A stretch of DNA of 64,000 bases, from contig NZ_CP155619.1 of the NCBI RefSeq assembly GCF_039697315.1, forward strand, positions 4,340,001-4,404,000, given 5' to 3'. Positions within the stretch are counted from its first letter, which is position 1, and each line of letters opens with the position of its first letter. The notes under the pieces were generated by a model. That model had not been told where the DNA came from. It saw only the letters and a list, made by a program, of their open reading frames with translations, and did not search any database. Source of the stretch: Pseudomonas abietaniphila. GTDB lineage: Bacteria > Pseudomonadota > Gammaproteobacteria > Pseudomonadales > Pseudomonadaceae. The translations under genes were made by a program, and so were the position numbers. Below are positions 47,864 to 58,204 of the stretch, piece by piece.

Positions 47864-48970
47864 ATGAGCCTGCTGCTTGAACCTTACACTCTTCGCCAAC
47901 TGACCTTTCTGAATCGCATCGCGGTGTCACCGATGTGCCAGTACTGCTGCGTCGACGGTCTGGCCAATGACTGGCATCTGGTCCATCTCGGCAGCCGCGC
48001 CGTCGGCGGTGCCGGCCTGATTTTCACCGAGGCGGCGGCGGTGACCCGCGACGGACGCATTACCCCGGAAGACCTCGGCATCTGGAACGACGACCAGATC
48101 GAACCGCTGCAACGCATTACCCGCTTCATCACCGCGCAGGGCGCCGTCGCCGGTATTCAGCTCGCGCATGCCGGGCGCAAGGCCAGCACCTGGCGTCCGT
48201 GGCTGGGCAAGCACGGCAGCATCAAGCCGGAGGATGGCGGGTGGATTCCGTGGGGACCGTCGAAGATTGCCTTCGACCCGCAACACACGCCACCAACGCC
48301 ATTGGAAGAGGACCAGATCCAGACGGTGATCCAGGCCTTCGTCGACGCCGCCAAACGCGCCCTGACGGCCGGGTTCAAGGTGGTGGAGATCCACGCCGCG
48401 CACGGCTACCTGCTGCATCAGTTCCTGTCGCCGTTGAGCAATCAGCGCCGTGATCAATACGGCGGATCGTTCGAAAATCGTATCCGGCTGACGCTGGAGG
48501 TGACCAAGGCCGTGCGCGAGGTGTGGCCGCAAGAGTTGCCGCTGTTCGTGCGCGTGTCGGCAACGGACTGGGTGGAAGACGGCTGGAATCCGGACGAGAC
48601 GGTCGAGTTGGCGAAGCGCTTGAAGACGCTGGGCGTCGACCTGATCGACGTGTCGTCTGGCGGCACGGCGGCCAACGCCGAGATTCCGGTCGGGCCGGGC
48701 TATCAGACGGAATTTGCAGGCAGGGTGCGCCGTGAGTCAGGGATTGCGACCGGGACGGTGGGGATGATCACCGAACCGTATCAGGCGGACACGATTTTAC
48801 GCACCGGGCAGGCGGACCTGATTCTGCTGGCGCGTGAACTGTTGCGCGATCCGTACTGGCCACTGCACGCCGATGACGATCTGGGTGGGCGCAAGGCGGT
48901 CTGGCCAGCGCAATACCAGCGTGCAACGCACCGTGACCAGCCCATTCACGAGTCCGACCTGCGCGACTGA
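47864..48970 (+). CDS. old yellow enzyme family NADH:flavin oxidoreductase (YqjM/XenA-like)
   Basis: 368 residues, FMN TIM barrel. Marks of the YqjM/thermophilic-like class: Cys in SPMCQYCC (near residue 25), QLAHAGRKAS, and EIHAAHGYLLHQFLSPLSN with the substrate His pair, then YGGSFENR. Such enzymes reduce activated C=C bonds, and XenA relatives also act on nitro compounds. Physiological substrate unknown. ATG 47864 follows GAGAGG. Stands alone. Confidence 0.93.
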   Translation: MSLLLEPYTLRQLTFLNRIAVSPMCQYCCVDGLANDWHLVHLGSRAVGGAGLIFTEAAAVTRDGRITPEDLGIWNDDQIEPLQRITRFITAQGAVAGIQLAHAGRKASTWRPWLGKHGSIKPEDGGWIPWGPSKIAFDPQHTPPTPLEEDQIQTVIQAFVDAAKRALTAGFKVVEIHAAHGYLLHQFLSPLSNQRRDQYGGSFENRIRLTLEVTKAVREVWPQELPLFVRVSATDWVEDGWNPDETVELAKRLKTLGVDLIDVSSGGTAANAEIPVGPGYQTEFAGRVRRESGIATGTVGMITEPYQADTILRTGQADLILLARELLRDPYWPLHADDDLGGRKAVWPAQYQRATHRDQPIHESDLRD

Positions 48971-49051
48971 AAGCCGTCACAACACTGACTTCTGCCTAAA
49001 ACGCGGGAGTCGCTCTCGGCCTCTGGCGGAGGATCATCTGTCCCATGACCG

Positions 49052-49139
49052 GTGGGAGTTAGCTTGCTGACGAAGCGTTGGGTCAGATACATCAATCATG
49101 AATGACCCACCGTCTTCGTCAGCAAGCTGACTCCCACAG
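49052..49139. repeat. inverted repeat, GTGGGAGTTAGCTTGCTGAC family
   Basis: Arms GGTGGGAGTTAGCTTGCTGA and TCAGCAAGCTGACTCCCACA, about 40 bases between. A variant of the GTGGGAGTGAGCTTGCTCAC type at 54948. Between the reductase and the convergent hybrid kinase. Confidence 0.8.
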
Positions 49140-49226
49140 AAACCCATGTGCCCATGGTCTGCCTATCTGGAACGGTCTAAAAAACCTTGTTTTAGCCGCC
49201 AGAAATCTTCCACTGCCTGCGGCAAC

Positions 49227-51353
49227 CTATTCTTCCAGCAATCCCTTCACCCGCTCGCTCAGAGCCGGAATCGAAAAGGGTTTGGTCAGCACATGCATGC
49301 CGGGCTCCAGTTGACCGTTGCCCAAGGCGGCGTTTTCCGCGTAGCCGGTGACAAACAGGACTTTCAGGCCGGGTCGCTTCAAGCGCGCGGCGTCGGCCAG
49401 TTGCCGGCCATTCATGCCACCGGGCAATCCGACGTCTGAAACCAGCAAATCAATCGTCTGCCGTGTTTGCAGGATCTCCAGCGCGGCAGCGCCATTGTCG
49501 GCCTCCAGTACGCAATAACCCTGATCGGTCAGGACTTCGGCCACGAGTGCCCGTACTGCCGGTTCGTCATCGACCACCAGCACCGTTTCGCCGCCCGCTG
49601 TGTGATCGGGCACCGCTCTGTGAGCCGGTGAATCGTTGGCGATCGCGGCCGACTCGTTATACGCCGGCACGTAAATGCACACACGAGTGCCTCGCCCTGG
49701 CGTGGAATGGATGAGCACGCCGCCACCGGACTGCCGTGCAAAACCGTAAATCATCGACAGGCCAAGACCGGTGCCCATGCCTATCGGCTTGGTGGTGAAA
49801 AAAGGGTCGAACGCACGCTTGAGGACCTCGTCGCTCATGCCGCTGCCGTTGTCGCTGACGCACAGCGCCACGTAGTGACCGGCAGGCAGTTGAAGCCCCT
49901 GTGCTTCTGTCTCATCGAGATGTGTATTGCTGGTTTCGATCAGCAATTGCCCGCCATCTGGCATCGCGTCGCGGGCGTTTAGGCACAGGTTGAGCAGCGC
50001 GTTTTCCAGTTGGTGAGGGTCCACCAGCGTCGACCACAGGTCCCGCGTCGCGATCACGTCCATGGCAATGGAAGGACCCACCGTACGGCGAATCAACTCG
50101 GCCATGCCGTTGACCAGGTGGTTGATGTCGGTGAGTTTCGGATCAAGGGTTTGCCGACGCGAAAAGGCCAGCAAACGGTGGGTCAACGCCGCCGCCCGAC
50201 GCGAGCCTTCAAGTGCCGCATCGATGTACCGTTCCAGGCCCTCGGTGCGGCCTTTGGCAACTCTGTTCTTCAGCAGCTCGATGTTGCCGCTGACCCCCAT
50301 CAACAGGTTGTTGAAATCGTGGGCCAGGCCGCCGGTGAGTTGCCCCACGGCTTCCATTTTGTGTGACTGGCGCAGGGCCTCTTCGGCGGTGCGCAGTGCT
50401 TCGGCCTGTTGTTTTTCGGTCGTGATGTCCCTGGCGCTGCAATACAGCTTGCCGCTCTCCGGCACCGCGACCCAGGACAGCCAGCGGTAGCTGCCCTCTT
50501 TGTGTCGGTAGCGGGTTTCCAGGTTGAGCATCGGGTGGTTACTCGACAGCGCGTTGAGTGCTGCCTGGCTTCGCGCAACGTCGTCGGGATGGAGGAGATC
50601 AGTGAACGTCAGGCCGGACAGTTCATCATCAGACCAGCCGAGGGTCAGTCGCCAGGCAGGGTTTGTAGTTTCGAAATGCCCATCCGACGTCATCACTGAC
50701 AGCAGGTCCGGGCTGACTTGCCAGGTGAGGCCGCGTTCGTGAGCGAGTTCAATGACCTTGCGCTCGAGGTCGGCAATCAGGTCCAGACGCTTTTGCTCGC
50801 TGGCACGCAGCGCCCGTTGATCAAGGACACGACAAGTGGTTTCGTTGGTGACGCAGAATAGACCGACCACTTGGTTGTTTTCGTCGATCATCGGCGAGAA
50901 CGTGAATGACCACCATGTGTGCTCGATCTCGCCGTAGCGGGCCATCGTCAGTGGCAGATCCTCGCACTCGTAGGGAATGCCGCGCAGGGCGTTTTCCGCA
51001 AACGGCTGAACCTGACTCCACACATCCGACCACAGCTCTTCGACGCGCGCGCCCATGGCCTGGTCGAGGCGGGGCCCGAGAATCGGTGCGTAGGCGTCAT
51101 TGTGGAAGAACAGCAGATCGGCACCCCAGAGCAGGTACATCGACTCCGGTGAATTAAGGATCAGGTTCAAATGGATCTTCAACGCGGCGGGCCACTGTTC
51201 CATTGGGCCCAAGGTCGTCTTGCTCCAGTCGACTCCCGCCAGGGCACGACCTGCCTCACTGTCGCCTGCGGGGAAGCGCGGGTATCTGGTCAACGAGGCA
51301 AGCTCCAGTGAGGGGGGAATCAGTGTACGGAGCCGGGTTGGAAAAATCCTCAC
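49227..51353 (-). CDS. PAS-containing hybrid sensor histidine kinase
   Basis: Up to 708 residues, cytosolic: no membrane segment seen. PAS-like region ~25-175 (FPAGDSEAGRAL, SMYLLWGADLLFFHNDAYAP), PAS_3 at ~210-315, HisKA with GGLAHDFNNLLMGVSGNIE (His ~345), HATPase (ENALLNLCLNARDAMP, GTGLGLSMIYGFARQSGGG), receiver with VLVVDDEPAVRALV and Asp in LLVSDVGLPGGMNG (~640). No Hpt and no adjacent regulator. GTG at 51353 has a poor ribosome site; a TTG at 51293 with GGAG nine bases upstream, close to where similarity begins, is a good alternative. Confidence 0.9.
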   Translation of the reverse strand: MRIFPTRLRTLIPPSLELASLTRYPRFPAGDSEAGRALAGVDWSKTTLGPMEQWPAALKIHLNLILNSPESMYLLWGADLLFFHNDAYAPILGPRLDQAMGARVEELWSDVWSQVQPFAENALRGIPYECEDLPLTMARYGEIEHTWWSFTFSPMIDENNQVVGLFCVTNETTCRVLDQRALRASEQKRLDLIADLERKVIELAHERGLTWQVSPDLLSVMTSDGHFETTNPAWRLTLGWSDDELSGLTFTDLLHPDDVARSQAALNALSSNHPMLNLETRYRHKEGSYRWLSWVAVPESGKLYCSARDITTEKQQAEALRTAEEALRQSHKMEAVGQLTGGLAHDFNNLLMGVSGNIELLKNRVAKGRTEGLERYIDAALEGSRRAAALTHRLLAFSRRQTLDPKLTDINHLVNGMAELIRRTVGPSIAMDVIATRDLWSTLVDPHQLENALLNLCLNARDAMPDGGQLLIETSNTHLDETEAQGLQLPAGHYVALCVSDNGSGMSDEVLKRAFDPFFTTKPIGMGTGLGLSMIYGFARQSGGGVLIHSTPGRGTRVCIYVPAYNESAAIANDSPAHRAVPDHTAGGETVLVVDDEPAVRALVAEVLTDQGYCVLEADNGAAALEILQTRQTIDLLVSDVGLPGGMNGRQLADAARLKRPGLKVLFVTGYAENAALGNGQLEPGMHVLTKPFSIPALSERVKGLLEE

Positions 51354-51562
51354 CTTTCAGATCCGATTGAAGGGTGAAAGGAACGATCAAGTGGTTATCT
51401 GGTACTCATTCGAATAGCAAACAACCTGATCGATCCAAAGCAGCGTCTGATGTATGGACCATTTATGGAGGTAGGGGTTGCGCAGTGATATCAAATTCTA
51501 ATCATTTTCCTGCGCGGCGCGACTGAGGCTGTCACGAGCGCCGCAAAACGGCTTTCCGGCTT

Positions 51563-51598
51563 GCCGACGGTGGCGATTTCAAAGGCACCACCGTCGGT
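51563..51598. other. 10-bp inverted repeat downstream of the APC permease
   Basis: CCGACGGTGG (51564-51573) and CCACCGTCGG (51588-51597) with a 14-base loop. There is no T run on either strand, so it may be a 3'-end stabiliser rather than a terminator. It lies in the 290-base gap between the hybrid kinase and the permease; nothing else is evident there. Confidence 0.5.
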
Positions 51599-51643
51599 CT
51601 GCCGGGCTGCTATCCGGGCTTCATCAGATCAGGCGTCACGCGA

Positions 51644-53122
51644 TTAGTGATTGCGCTTCCACGCATCACCCGCCGGTGCAGTCCCGTGGTCATACGGTTT
51701 GCCGATCCACATGTACACCAGGCCCAGGCCAATGACGATCACGGTGGTCAGAACCATGGAGTAGTTGATGTACCAGGCGGCGTCCGGTGTGCGTGGCCAG
51801 GCCATGTTGATGATGGCGAGCACGCCGTAAATCAGCGCGCCGAGGTTCACTGGCCAGCCCCATTTGCCGAGGCTGAACTGACCGCTTGGAATCCACCCGC
51901 GCATGCGGGCGAACAACGCGGCGAGCACGATCATCTGGAAGGCCAGGTAGATGCCGATGGCCGCGAAGCTGACGATGGTGGCGACGGCGTCCTGCAGCAC
52001 GAAGCCCAGGCAGATAATGATGGCGGGCAGCACGCCGGACACGAACAGCGCGGCCACTGGAACCTGCGTCGTGGGCGAGATGCGTTTAAGCAGGTCGCTG
52101 CCGACGATCATTTCGTCCCGCGCGTAGGCGTAGAGCAACCGGCTGGCGGCGGCTTGCAGGCTGATAACGCAGGAGATGAACGAGACCATGACGATGCCCA
52201 TCACCACTTTCGAGCCGGTGACGCCGAAGGCCATGCTCAGGATGGTGGTGACGGGGTCCTTGTCGGTGCCGTTGATGACGGCGTTCATGTCAGGCACGGC
52301 GAGGATCAGTGCCAGGCACGCGAACATGGCTGCGGCGCCGCCGATCCAGATGGTCATGCGCATGGCGCGGGGGATCTGTTTGCTGGGGTTTGGCGTCTCT
52401 TCGGCCACGTCACCGCAGGCTTCGAAACCGTAGTACAGGAACATCCCGGCCAGCGAGGCAGTGAGGAAGGCGGGCAGGTAAGAGCCGTCGATGCGGATGT
52501 CGAAGGTGTTGAAGAACACGCTGAGCGGCTGATGACGTTCGAAGATCAGCAGATAACCGCCCACCAGCACAGCGCCGATCAGTTCGCAGAGAAAGCCGAA
52601 CATGGCGATGCGCGACAGCACCTTGGTGCCGCTGAGGTTGACGACGGTGGCGAACAGGGTCAGCACCAGCGCGATGACGATGTTGGTGTTGGCGCTCGGT
52701 TCAAAACCCAGCATCGCGGCCAGATAAGGACCGGCACCGACCGCTACGGCGGCGATGGTCACGCACAGCGCAATGGAGTAGATCCAGCCGACCATCCACG
52801 CCCAGCGCTTGCCGACCAGCCGGCGCGCCCAAGGATAGACACCCCCGGAAATCGGGAACTGCGAAACCACTTCACCGAACACCAGGCACACCAGCATCTG
52901 GCCGATACCCACCAGCAGATAGGCCCAGAACATCGGTGGCCCACCTGCCGCAAGACACAGGCCGAACAGCGTGTACACGCCTACCACGGGTGAGAGGTAA
53001 GTGAAGCCCAGCGCAAAGTTTTCCCACAGGCTCATGCTGCGGTTGAAGTTGGAGGTGTAGCCCAACTTTCTCAGTTGTTCGGCATCGCTGTCGGCGGCCG
53101 GTGGAACGGGGATGCTGCTCAT
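51644..53122 (-). CDS. APC-family amino acid/polyamine permease
   Basis: 492 residues from MSSIPVPPAADSDAEQLRKL, with TGGAG before the ATG. About 12 membrane helices. APC/GABA-permease features: LGYTSNFNRSMSLWENFALG, FGEVVSQFPISGGVYPWARR, and YYGFEACGDVAEETPNPSKQ. Similar proteins carry GABA, choline or other amines. As the last gene of the aldehyde dehydrogenase/ABC island it probably imports a related amine. Confidence 0.9.
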   Translation of the reverse strand: MSSIPVPPAADSDAEQLRKLGYTSNFNRSMSLWENFALGFTYLSPVVGVYTLFGLCLAAGGPPMFWAYLLVGIGQMLVCLVFGEVVSQFPISGGVYPWARRLVGKRWAWMVGWIYSIALCVTIAAVAVGAGPYLAAMLGFEPSANTNIVIALVLTLFATVVNLSGTKVLSRIAMFGFLCELIGAVLVGGYLLIFERHQPLSVFFNTFDIRIDGSYLPAFLTASLAGMFLYYGFEACGDVAEETPNPSKQIPRAMRMTIWIGGAAAMFACLALILAVPDMNAVINGTDKDPVTTILSMAFGVTGSKVVMGIVMVSFISCVISLQAAASRLLYAYARDEMIVGSDLLKRISPTTQVPVAALFVSGVLPAIIICLGFVLQDAVATIVSFAAIGIYLAFQMIVLAALFARMRGWIPSGQFSLGKWGWPVNLGALIYGVLAIINMAWPRTPDAAWYINYSMVLTTVIVIGLGLVYMWIGKPYDHGTAPAGDAWKRNH

Positions 53123-53237
53123 GGTGTTTCTCCAGGAAATCGGCAGATTTCGGATGGCCGAGCCCGTGGCTGTGCCGTTCGGCACAACCCGGTCGGTGGT
53201 TATTGTTTTAAAAGCAGTTGCGGTTAAAAGCTTTATT

Positions 53238-53343
53238 GATCGTTCCCACGCCCTGCGTGGTCACGCCTCCCTGGACGCTCTGCGTCCCTTGTGTGACGCG
53301 GAGCGTCACCGGCTGCATGCCCACGCGGAGCGTGGGAACGATC
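53238..53343. repeat. inverted repeat, GATCGTTCCCACGC family
   Basis: GATCGTTCCCACGC at the left and GCGTGGGAACGATC at the right, with inner stems (GACGCTCTGCGTC, GTGACGCGGAGCGTCAC). A type frequent in P. syringae-group genomes. A single left arm also occurs at 57973. It fills much of the 319-base gap before the dehydrogenase. Confidence 0.8.
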
Positions 53344-53393
53344 ATCAATCATGAGTCATTAAAAATGCAGCGCCTGATTTTGCGACTGCTGCG

Positions 53394-53425
53394 CAGCCGA
53401 TCGCGGGACAAGCCACGCTCCTACA
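53394..53425. repeat. single REP arm, GTAGGAGCGTGGCTTGTCCC family
   Basis: Reads GATCGCGGGACAAGCCACGC then TCCTACA, the right arm of the element at 24868, with no partner within 150 bases. Confidence 0.75.
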
Positions 53426-53441
53426 GTGGGATCGTGTCAGC

Positions 53442-54866
53442 TCAGTGCTTGAACATCACGTGCCGTACGGTGGTGTAATCCTCCAGCCCGTACATGGACA
53501 TGTCCTTGCCATAGCCGGACAGCTTCTGCCCGCCGTGCGGCATTTCGCTGACGAGCATGAAGTGCGTGTTCACCCAGGTGCAGCCATATTGCAGGCGGGC
53601 AGACAGGCGATGGGCGCGACCGACATCCTGCGTCCAGACCGACGACGCCAGGCCGTAATCCGAATCGTTGGCCCAGCCCAGCACCTGCGCTTCATCGTCG
53701 AATTGAGTCACGGACACTACCGGGCCGAATACCTCACGGCGCACGATCTCGTCATCTTGCTGCGCGTCGGCAATGACCGTTGGCTGGAAGAAGAACCCGT
53801 TGCCTTCAATGGCCTTGCCACCGGTGATCAGGCGGATGTGCGACTGCGCGACGGCACGCTCCACAAATCCCGTCACCCGGTCGCGGTGCTGCGCGGTGAT
53901 CAGCGGACCCAGTTCGGTTTCCGGGTCGTCCTGTTGACCCACTTTGATGCTGCTGACCGCGTCGCCGAGCTTCTGCACGAACTGCTCATAGATGCCTTTT
54001 TGCGCGTAGATGCGGCACGCGGCGGTGCAGTCTTGCCCTGCGTTGTAGAAGCCGAACGTGCGAATGCCTTCCACCGCCGCGTCGATGTCAGCGTCGTCAA
54101 AAATGATCACGGGCGCCTTGCCGCCTAGCTCCATGTGCATGCGTTTGACGCTGTCGGCGGTGCTGGAAATGATGTGCGACCCGGTGGCGATGGAGCCGGT
54201 CAGCGAGACCATGCGCACCTTCGGATGGGTCACCAGCGGATTGCCCACGGTCTGGCCGCGACCGAACACCAGATTCAAGACGCCTGCCGGGAAGATGTCA
54301 TTGGCCAGTTCCACCAGACGCAGCGCCGTCAGGGGCGTTTGTTCCGAAGGCTTGAGCACGACGGTGTTGCCGGCCGCCAGCGCTGGCGCGATTTTCCAGG
54401 CGACCATCATCAGCGGGTAGTTCCACGGCGCGATGGACGCGATCACGCCCACCGGATCGCGACGAATCATCGAGGTGTGACCGGGCAGGTATTCGCCCGC
54501 GGCAGACCCGCTCATGCAACGGCTGGCGCCTGCAAAGAAGCGAAACACATCGGCAATCGCCGGAAGCTCGTCGTTCAGCGCGGCGTGGTAAGGCTTGCCG
54601 CAGTTGTCCGATTCCAGCTTCGCCAGTTCCTCGGCGTTTTCATCGATGGCGTCGGCCAGTTTCAACAGCAACAGCGAGCGGTCTTTCGGCGCGGTCTGCG
54701 ACCAGCTTTCAAACGCCGCATCGGCGGCGCGCACGGCGGTGTCGACCTGCGCTTCGGAGGCCTCGTTGATTTCCACCAGCACCCGGCCCAACGCAGGGTT
54801 GAACACCGGTTGAGCGGGACCGTCACCGGCGACCAGATGGCCATTGATCAGCAGTTTGGTTTGCAT
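53442..54866 (-). CDS. gamma-aminobutyraldehyde dehydrogenase-like (PatD/YdcW)
   Basis: 474 residues, aldehyde dehydrogenase superfamily. NAD region [20 protein letters not shown] and LTGSIATG, catalytic Glu in [10 protein letters not shown], catalytic Cys in [14 protein letters not shown]. Closest by context and size to E. coli PatD, which oxidises 4-aminobutanal from putrescine to GABA. Downstream of ydcV after a 206-base gap that holds a REPIN, the same relative order as E. coli ydcSTUV-patD. A close paralogue lies at 59480. Confidence 0.88.
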   Translation of the reverse strand: MQTKLLINGHLVAGDGPAQPVFNPALGRVLVEINEASEAQVDTAVRAADAAFESWSQTAPKDRSLLLLKLADAIDENAEELAKLESDNCGKPYHAALNDELPAIADVFRFFAGASRCMSGSAAGEYLPGHTSMIRRDPVGVIASIAPWNYPLMMVAWKIAPALAAGNTVVLKPSEQTPLTALRLVELANDIFPAGVLNLVFGRGQTVGNPLVTHPKVRMVSLTGSIATGSHIISSTADSVKRMHMELGGKAPVIIFDDADIDAAVEGIRTFGFYNAGQDCTAACRIYAQKGIYEQFVQKLGDAVSSIKVGQQDDPETELGPLITAQHRDRVTGFVERAVAQSHIRLITGGKAIEGNGFFFQPTVIADAQQDDEIVRREVFGPVVSVTQFDDEAQVLGWANDSDYGLASSVWTQDVGRAHRLSARLQYGCTWVNTHFMLVSEMPHGGQKLSGYGKDMSMYGLEDYTTVRHVMFKH

Positions 54867-54947
54867 GGGGTTGTCCTCTTCTTGTAGCTATTGAATGTTT
54901 CGTCGCGGCACATTGGCCTGCGATGCGTATTCGGTGGAACGCCACCC

Positions 54948-55039
54948 TGTGGGAGTGAGCTTGCTCACGTAGACTGACTTGCAGCCCCCACATCTGCTTC
55001 GGATGTACGGTCCTCTTCGTGAGCAAGCTCACTCCCACA
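54948..55039. repeat. inverted repeat, GTGGGAGTGAGCTTGCTCAC family
   Basis: Perfect arms TGTGGGAGTGAGCTTGCTCA and TGAGCAAGCTCACTCCCACA with about 48 bases between, lying inside the ydcV-patD spacer. Confidence 0.88.
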
Positions 55040-55072
55040 GGGGATCAGTGGCGTGTTTCGATCCTGTATTCA

Positions 55073-55903
55073 TTATTTCCCGCCACTCCCGGCCACGCTC
55101 TCGCCACCGCGGGTCAGGTAATACGCGCCGAGAATCGGCAGCATGGTCACGATCATCACCAGCATCGCGACCACGTTGGTCACCGGCACATCCCGGGGAC
55201 GGCTGAGTTGGTTGAGCAGCCAGATCGGCAGCGTGCGTTCGTGGCCCGCGGTAAAAGTGGTGACGATGATTTCGTCGAACGACAGCGCGAACGCCAGCAT
55301 GCCGCCGGCCAGCAACGCCGAGCCCAGGTTGGGCATGATGATGTAGCGAAACGTCTGCCAGCCGTCGGCACCCAGGTCCATCGACGCTTCAATGAGGCTG
55401 TGAGAAGTGCGGCGCAGACGCGCGATGACGTTGTTGTAGACGATCACCACGCAGAAGGTCGCGTGACCGACGATGATCGTGAACATCCCCGGCTCGATGC
55501 CCAGCGTCTTGAACGCCGACAGCAGCGCCAGGCCGGTGATGATGCCGGGCAGGGCGATGGGCAGGATCAGCATCAGGGAGATGCCGTCTTTGCCGAAGAA
55601 GTCGCGACGGTAAAGCGCGGCCGAGGCCAGGGTTCCGAGCACCAGCGCGATCAGCGTGGCGACGCAGGCGATCTGCAGCGACAGCTTGATCGACTCCAGC
55701 ACATCTGGCCGCGAGAAGGCCACGCTGAACCACTTCAGAGTGAAGCCCTGCGGCGGAAAGCTGAACGCGGCGTCTTCGGTGTTGAACGCGTACAGGAAGA
55801 TGATCAGGATCGGGAAGTGCAGAAACACCAGCCCGCCCCACGCGGCGATCTTCAGACCCCACGAGGCCTGGTCGCCCTGCTTCACCAAAGGTTTAGAGCG
55901 CAT
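55073..55903 (-). CDS. ydcV: ABC transporter permease, YdcV/PotC-like
   Basis: 276 residues, six membrane helices. The EAA loop is visible ([20 protein letters not shown]) where it contacts the ATPase. Family imports spermidine/putrescine-like cations. Overlaps the end of ydcU by 11 bases. Starts [10 protein letters not shown]. Confidence 0.92.
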   Translation of the reverse strand: MRSKPLVKQGDQASWGLKIAAWGGLVFLHFPILIIFLYAFNTEDAAFSFPPQGFTLKWFSVAFSRPDVLESIKLSLQIACVATLIALVLGTLASAALYRRDFFGKDGISLMLILPIALPGIITGLALLSAFKTLGIEPGMFTIIVGHATFCVVIVYNNVIARLRRTSHSLIEASMDLGADGWQTFRYIIMPNLGSALLAGGMLAFALSFDEIIVTTFTAGHERTLPIWLLNQLSRPRDVPVTNVVAMLVMIVTMLPILGAYYLTRGGESVAGSGGK

Positions 55904-56843
55904 CGAATGCCCCCAGTCGTTTGACGATGGACAGGTAGATGGCGATCAGCACGATCGGCACCAGGGTGAAGGCCGCCGCCATGGGCATATTGCCGATGGC
56001 GCCTTGCTGCGCGTAGACCATGCTGCCGATGAAGTAACCGGGTGGGCCGATCAGTTGCGGCACGATGAAGTCACCCAGGGTCAGCGAGAACGTGAAGATC
56101 GAACCCGCAGCGATGCCTGGCACCGACAGCGGCAGGATCACGTGCATGAAGGTCTGCCGAGGTTTGGCGCCCAGGTCGGCCGAGGCTTGCAGCAGCGACG
56201 GTGGCAGGCGTTCCAGCGAGGCCTGGATCGGCAGGATCATGAACGGCAGCCAGATGTAGACGAACACCATGAAGCGCCCCAGGTGTGAGGTCGACAAGGT
56301 GCTCCCGCCGACACCGGGAATTCCCAGAATCACCTGCAGCACCGGTTCGAGCCCCAGGTGCTGAACGAACCACTGCGCGACGCCACCTTTGGCCAGCAGC
56401 AACGTCCAGGCATAGGCTTTGACGATGTAACTGGCCCACATCGGCATCATCACCGCGATGTAGAAAAACGCCTTGGTCTTGCCCGTGGTGTAGCGCGCCA
56501 TGTAATAGGCGATGGGAAAGGCAACGATGGCGCTGGCGATGGACACGACGATCGCCATGCTCAGCGTGCGCTGAATGACGTCGAAGTTGGCCGGGTTGAA
56601 CAGCGCGCCGAAATTGGTCAGGGTCAGGTCCGGCGTGACCGTCATGCTGAAGTCGTCGAAGGTGTAGAACCCTTGCCACAAAAGCGTCAGCAGCGAGCCG
56701 AGGTAGATCGCGCCGAACCACAGCAGCGGTGGGATCAGCAGCAGCGACAGGTACAGGTTCGGCCGTCGATACAGCAGGTTGGAAAAGCGCCGCAGCGGCG
56801 ATTGCCCTGACATCGGCGCCGCATGGGCGAGTGTCTGGCTCAT
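55893..56843 (-). CDS. ydcU: ABC transporter permease, YdcU/PotB-like
   Basis: 316 residues from [17 protein letters not shown] 56843 is one base past the ydcT stop and follows GAGG; the longer 56861 start would run further into ydcT. Six membrane helices, large periplasmic loop between the first two, EAA loop with [20 protein letters not shown]. Partner of YdcV. Confidence 0.92.
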   Translation of the reverse strand: MSQTLAHAAPMSGQSPLRRFSNLLYRRPNLYLSLLLIPPLLWFGAIYLGSLLTLLWQGFYTFDDFSMTVTPDLTLTNFGALFNPANFDVIQRTLSMAIVVSIASAIVAFPIAYYMARYTTGKTKAFFYIAVMMPMWASYIVKAYAWTLLLAKGGVAQWFVQHLGLEPVLQVILGIPGVGGSTLSTSHLGRFMVFVYIWLPFMILPIQASLERLPPSLLQASADLGAKPRQTFMHVILPLSVPGIAAGSIFTFSLTLGDFIVPQLIGPPGYFIGSMVYAQQGAIGNMPMAAAFTLVPIVLIAIYLSIVKRLGAFDAL

Positions 56844-56844
56844 C

Positions 56845-57882
56845 TCAACGGGCCTCTGCAACGGTGTCGGCCAGCGGGATCATCGCCTCGCGCGCCCAGC
56901 GAGCACAGATACGCTGACCGGTCTGGTGCTGCGCGCTGGTGTCCAGCCATTGAGTATTGGCCTGGCTGACGCTGAGGGTCTGGCCGTTGTCCAGTTTCAG
57001 TTCGTAGCGAGTGGCGCTGCCCTGATATTGAATATCGTGCAGCAGGCCGCTGACCTCGATTTCATGACTCGCCACAGGGCCTTCTGCGAAGCGGATGTGT
57101 TCCGGGCGAATGGAAAACGCGTTCGGCGTGCCGCTCAGCTGTTGCGCCAGTTCGCCGCGCAATACGTTGGAGGTGCCGACGAATTCGGCGACGAAGGTGG
57201 TCGCCGGTTTCATGTACAGATTGCGCGGGGTGTCGACCTGCTCGATGCGGCCCTTGTTGAACACTGCGACACGGTCCGACATCGACAGCGCTTCGGTCTG
57301 GTCGTGGGTCACGAAGATGAAGGTAATGCCCAGCTGGCGTTGCAGCTTTTTCAGCTCGCTCTGCATTTGCTCGCGCAGCTTGAGGTCGAGGGCGCCGAGC
57401 GGCTCGTCGAGCAACAGCACGCGGGGACGATTGACCAGCGCTCGGGCCAGTGCCACGCGCTGGCGCTGACCGCCTGACAGTTGCACTGGTTTGCGATCGC
57501 CATAGCCACCCAGCGCGACCATGCTCAAGGCTTCTTCGGCACGCGCCAGTCGCTCGCTTTTGCCGACACCCTTGACCTTCAAGCCATACGCCACGTTGTC
57601 GCGCACGTTCATGTGCGGGAACAGCGCGTAGTCCTGGAACACGGTGTTGACGTCACGCTGGTAGGGCGGCAATCCGGCGGCTTCTTCGCCGTGGATGCGG
57701 ATCGAACCGGCGCTGGGTTGTTCGAAGCCTGCGATCAGGCGCAGGCAGGTGGTTTTGCCCGAGCCCGACGGGCCGAGCATGGAAAAGAACTCGCCGTCCT
57801 TGATGTCGATGGAAACCCGGTCAACGGCTTTCACTTCGCCGAACTGACGGGAAACGTGGGTGAACTGGACTGCAAGGGTCAT
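56845..57882 (-). CDS. ydcT: ABC transporter ATP-binding protein, YdcT/PotA-like
   Basis: 345 residues. Walker A GPSGSGKTTCLRLIAGFE, Q-loop, signature LSGGQRQRVALARALV, Walker B RVLLLDEPLGALD, H-loop FVTHDQTEA, then a C-terminal TOBE domain (~280-340) as in PotA. Drives import by YdcU/YdcV with YdcS as binding protein. Confidence 0.94.
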   Translation of the reverse strand: MTLAVQFTHVSRQFGEVKAVDRVSIDIKDGEFFSMLGPSGSGKTTCLRLIAGFEQPSAGSIRIHGEEAAGLPPYQRDVNTVFQDYALFPHMNVRDNVAYGLKVKGVGKSERLARAEEALSMVALGGYGDRKPVQLSGGQRQRVALARALVNRPRVLLLDEPLGALDLKLREQMQSELKKLQRQLGITFIFVTHDQTEALSMSDRVAVFNKGRIEQVDTPRNLYMKPATTFVAEFVGTSNVLRGELAQQLSGTPNAFSIRPEHIRFAEGPVASHEIEVSGLLHDIQYQGSATRYELKLDNGQTLSVSQANTQWLDTSAQHQTGQRICARWAREAMIPLADTVAEAR

Positions 57883-57972
57883 GGTGAAACCTCAAGTGAA
57901 CGCGAACGCCGTCGCAGCGGGTTCGCCGGGTGCATCAACATGCAAACATCTGAAAGAACGCCGTCACTGGGA

Positions 57973-58157
57973 TGATCGTTCCCACGCGGAGTTTTGGCAC
58001 GATCAACAAAGGACGCGGTCACTGCAGGAGCGTGGCTTGTCCCGCGATCGGCTGCGCGGCAGTCGCAAAATCAGGCGCCGCGGTTGTACTGACACACCGC
58101 ATTAGCAGGTTTTACGACCGGTTCCCGGCCGATCGCGGGACAAGCCACGCTCCTACA
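57973..58157. repeat. repeat cluster between ydcT and ydcS
   Basis: A single TGATCGTTCCCACGCGGA arm at 57973-57990, followed by a full inverted repeat 58023-58157 with arms GCAGGAGCGTGGCTTGTCCC and GGGACAAGCCACGCTCCTAC, the family of 24868. It occupies half of the 322-base ydcS-ydcT gap and may lower expression past ydcS, as REP stems in transporter operons do. Confidence 0.88.
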
Positions 58158-58204
58158 GGTTTTGCGGTGTGCCGGAGAACGGGTTCATCCGGCACACCCC
58201 TGCC

